DNA of 55,916 nucleotides, from positions 1 to 55,916 of the forward strand of contig NZ_JAICZA010000011.1 of the NCBI RefSeq assembly GCF_025933915.1. Direction: 5' to 3'. The stretch's first letter is position 1; every line of letters begins with the position of its first letter. This stretch comes from Mycobacterium sp. (GTDB lineage Bacteria; Actinomycetota; Actinomycetes; Mycobacteriales; Mycobacteriaceae). This document shows positions 54,679-55,916 of the stretch, in pieces. A model generated the notes under the pieces. That model was given only the letters and a program-made list of their open reading frames with translations, ran no database searches and was not told where the DNA came from. The translations under genes were made by a program, and so were the position numbers.

Positions 54679-55916
54679 ATGCGAGTTGACGGGCGCGACA
54701 TCACCGTTTCCGGCAGCCTGCTGCAACCACTGACCCGGCGGACCAATGACATCCTGCGGCTGGTCCTGGCCGCACTCTTCTTGGCGCTGGTGATCACGGG
54801 TTCGGTGATCACCCGCCCGCAGTGGATAGCGCTGGAGAAGTCCATCTCGCAGATCGTCGGCGTCTTGTCACCCACCCAGTCCGACGTGGTGTACCTGGTG
54901 TACGGGTTGGCGATCGTGGCTCTGCCATTCATGATCCTCATCGGTTTGATCGTCGCCGGGCAGTGGAAACTGCTGGGCGCGTACGCGGCCGCGGGGTTGG
55001 GCGCGATCGTTCTGTTGTCGATCAGCGGCACCGGCCTGGCGGCGCCTCGCTGGCATTTCGACGTCCTCGACCGGCTGAGCACGCTGCCGGCGCAGTTACT
55101 CGACGACCCGCGGTGGATCGGGATGCTGGCGGCGGTGCTGACGGTGTCGGGGCCCTGGCTGCCGGCGCGCTGGCGGCACTGGTGGTGGGCGCTGCTGCTG
55201 GCCTTCGTGCCCATTCACCTCGTGATCAGTGCGGTCGTTCCGGCGCGATCGCTGGTGGGTTTGGCCGTCGGCTGGCTGGTCGGGGCGTTGGTGGTGCTGG
55301 TCGTCGGCACTCCCGCGCTCGAGGTGCCGCTGGACGCCGCGGTGCGCGCCATGGCCAAAGCCGGCTTTGCGGTGTCGCGGCTCACCGTGGTTCGGCCGGC
55401 CGGGCGCGGCCCGCTCATCCTTTCGGCCGACGCCGACGATTCCGGCCGGACAGCGCTGGTCGAGTTGTACGGACCGCATCAACGCAGCGGCGGCGCGCTG
55501 CGCCAGCTCTGGGGGAAGCTGAAGCTGCGCGGCGCCGAGACCGCTCCCCTGGTGACGTCCATGCGCCGCGCGGTGGAGCATCGCGCGTTGATGGCGATCG
55601 CCATCGGTGACGCCGGCCTGGCCAACACCGCGACGGTCGCTCTCGCCCCCCTGGATCGGGGATGGATGCTGCACTCGCACAAGCCTCCTCGCGGCACTCC
55701 CATCGACCGCTGTGCGGCGACGACGCCCGTCCACCGACCGTGGGAATCGCTGCGAATCCTCAACGACCGTCAGATCGCCCACGGTGACCTACGCAGTCAG
55801 CACCTCACGGTCGACGACGGGGCGGTGTTGTTCGGCAGCTTCGGCAGCGCGGAATACGGCGCGACCGATGCGCAGCTTCAGTCGGATATCGCGCAGCTGC
55901 TCGTGACCACCACGGC
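54679..55916 (+). CDS. Rv0585c-like membrane protein with degenerate kinase domain (5' part)
   Basis: Open from ATG 54679 through the window edge, at least 412 codons, without a stop. The N-terminal half has about six membrane helices in the first 215 residues (ILRLVLAALFLALVITGSVI, VVYLVYGLAIVALPFMILIG, SLVGLAVGWLVGALVVLVVG). From about residue 225 it resembles a kinase: IAHGDLRSQHLTVDDGAVLFGSFGSAEYG, where HGDL is the catalytic loop. The DFG Asp is replaced by Ser (GSFG), suggesting reduced or no kinase activity. By position it corresponds to Rv0585c, which continues into an LPG-synthase-like membrane domain. Divergent from the methyltransferase. Confidence 0.85.
   Translation, partial: MRVDGRDITVSGSLLQPLTRRTNDILRLVLAALFLALVITGSVITRPQWIALEKSISQIVGVLSPTQSDVVYLVYGLAIVALPFMILIGLIVAGQWKLLGAYAAAGLGAIVLLSISGTGLAAPRWHFDVLDRLSTLPAQLLDDPRWIGMLAAVLTVSGPWLPARWRHWWWALLLAFVPIHLVISAVVPARSLVGLAVGWLVGALVVLVVGTPALEVPLDAAVRAMAKAGFAVSRLTVVRPAGRGPLILSADADDSGRTALVELYGPHQRSGGALRQLWGKLKLRGAETAPLVTSMRRAVEHRALMAIAIGDAGLANTATVALAPLDRGWMLHSHKPPRGTPIDRCAATTPVHRPWESLRILNDRQIAHGDLRSQHLTVDDGAVLFGSFGSAEYGATDAQLQSDIAQLLVTTT

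Overview
The window is high-GC actinobacterial DNA that reads as a slow-growing Mycobacterium, probably from or close to the M. avium complex. The basis is recognisable mycobacterial genes in an order matching, inverted, the M. tuberculosis Rv0585c-Rv0667 segment as I remember it: rpoB, mkl (mceG), rplL-rplJ, an alpha-mannosidase/ROK-kinase cluster, lipG, mmaA1-2-4, rplA-rplK-nusG-secE, hadABC, rpmG, recCBD and a complete mce2 operon. No rRNA gene, CRISPR array, transposase or integrase was seen.

Layout. 1-5.8 kb: 5' end of rpoB with its leader, the Mce-transporter ATPase, a carotenoid oxygenase/TetR divergent pair with an obvious operator, then rplL-rplJ behind an L10-leader-like RNA and a good promoter. 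6.0-12.3 kb: a leftward cluster of a GH38 alpha-mannosidase, a SurA-like protein, a ROK sugar kinase and a DUF1772 membrane protein, which could together release and phosphorylate mannose. 12.3-18.2 kb: DinB-like, UbiB-like and LipG genes and three mycolic-acid methyltransferases (mmaA1, mmaA2, mmaA4; no mmaA3). 18.3-20.2 kb: a DGPF/YCII protein and an ECF42-type sigma factor, absent here in M. tuberculosis. 20.3-25.1 kb: ribosomal proteins L1, L11 and L33, NusG, SecE, the mycolate dehydratase genes hadABC and tRNA-Trp, tRNA-Met and tRNA-Thr. 25.2-27.6 kb: a glyoxalase II-like hydrolase, a membrane-anchored protein and EchA3.

27.6-34.0 kb is an accessory block between echA3 and recC, which are adjacent in M. 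tuberculosis. It holds a molybdopterin oxidoreductase that has lost its [4Fe-4S] cysteines, a translationally coupled small His/Glu-rich helical protein, a patatin-like lipase, cyanase, a membrane-anchored methyltransferase and a fourth cyclopropane-synthase-like methyltransferase. 34.1-43.1 kb: recC-recB-recD and a VTT/DedA-family membrane protein, overlapping end to end.

43.2-53.5 kb: the leftward mce2R-yrbE2A-yrbE2B-mce2A-B-C-D-E-F operon, with stop/start overlaps at most junctions. Two strong inverted repeats upstream of mce2R look like operators for its GntR/FCD repressor. The window ends with a TIGR00027-family methyltransferase and the 5' part of an Rv0585c-like membrane protein with a degenerate kinase motif. 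The mce2 permease and binding proteins and their presumed ATPase (mkl/MceG, near the left end) are both present, so one lipid importer is nearly fully represented. All comparisons with other genomes are from memory; no searches were run.
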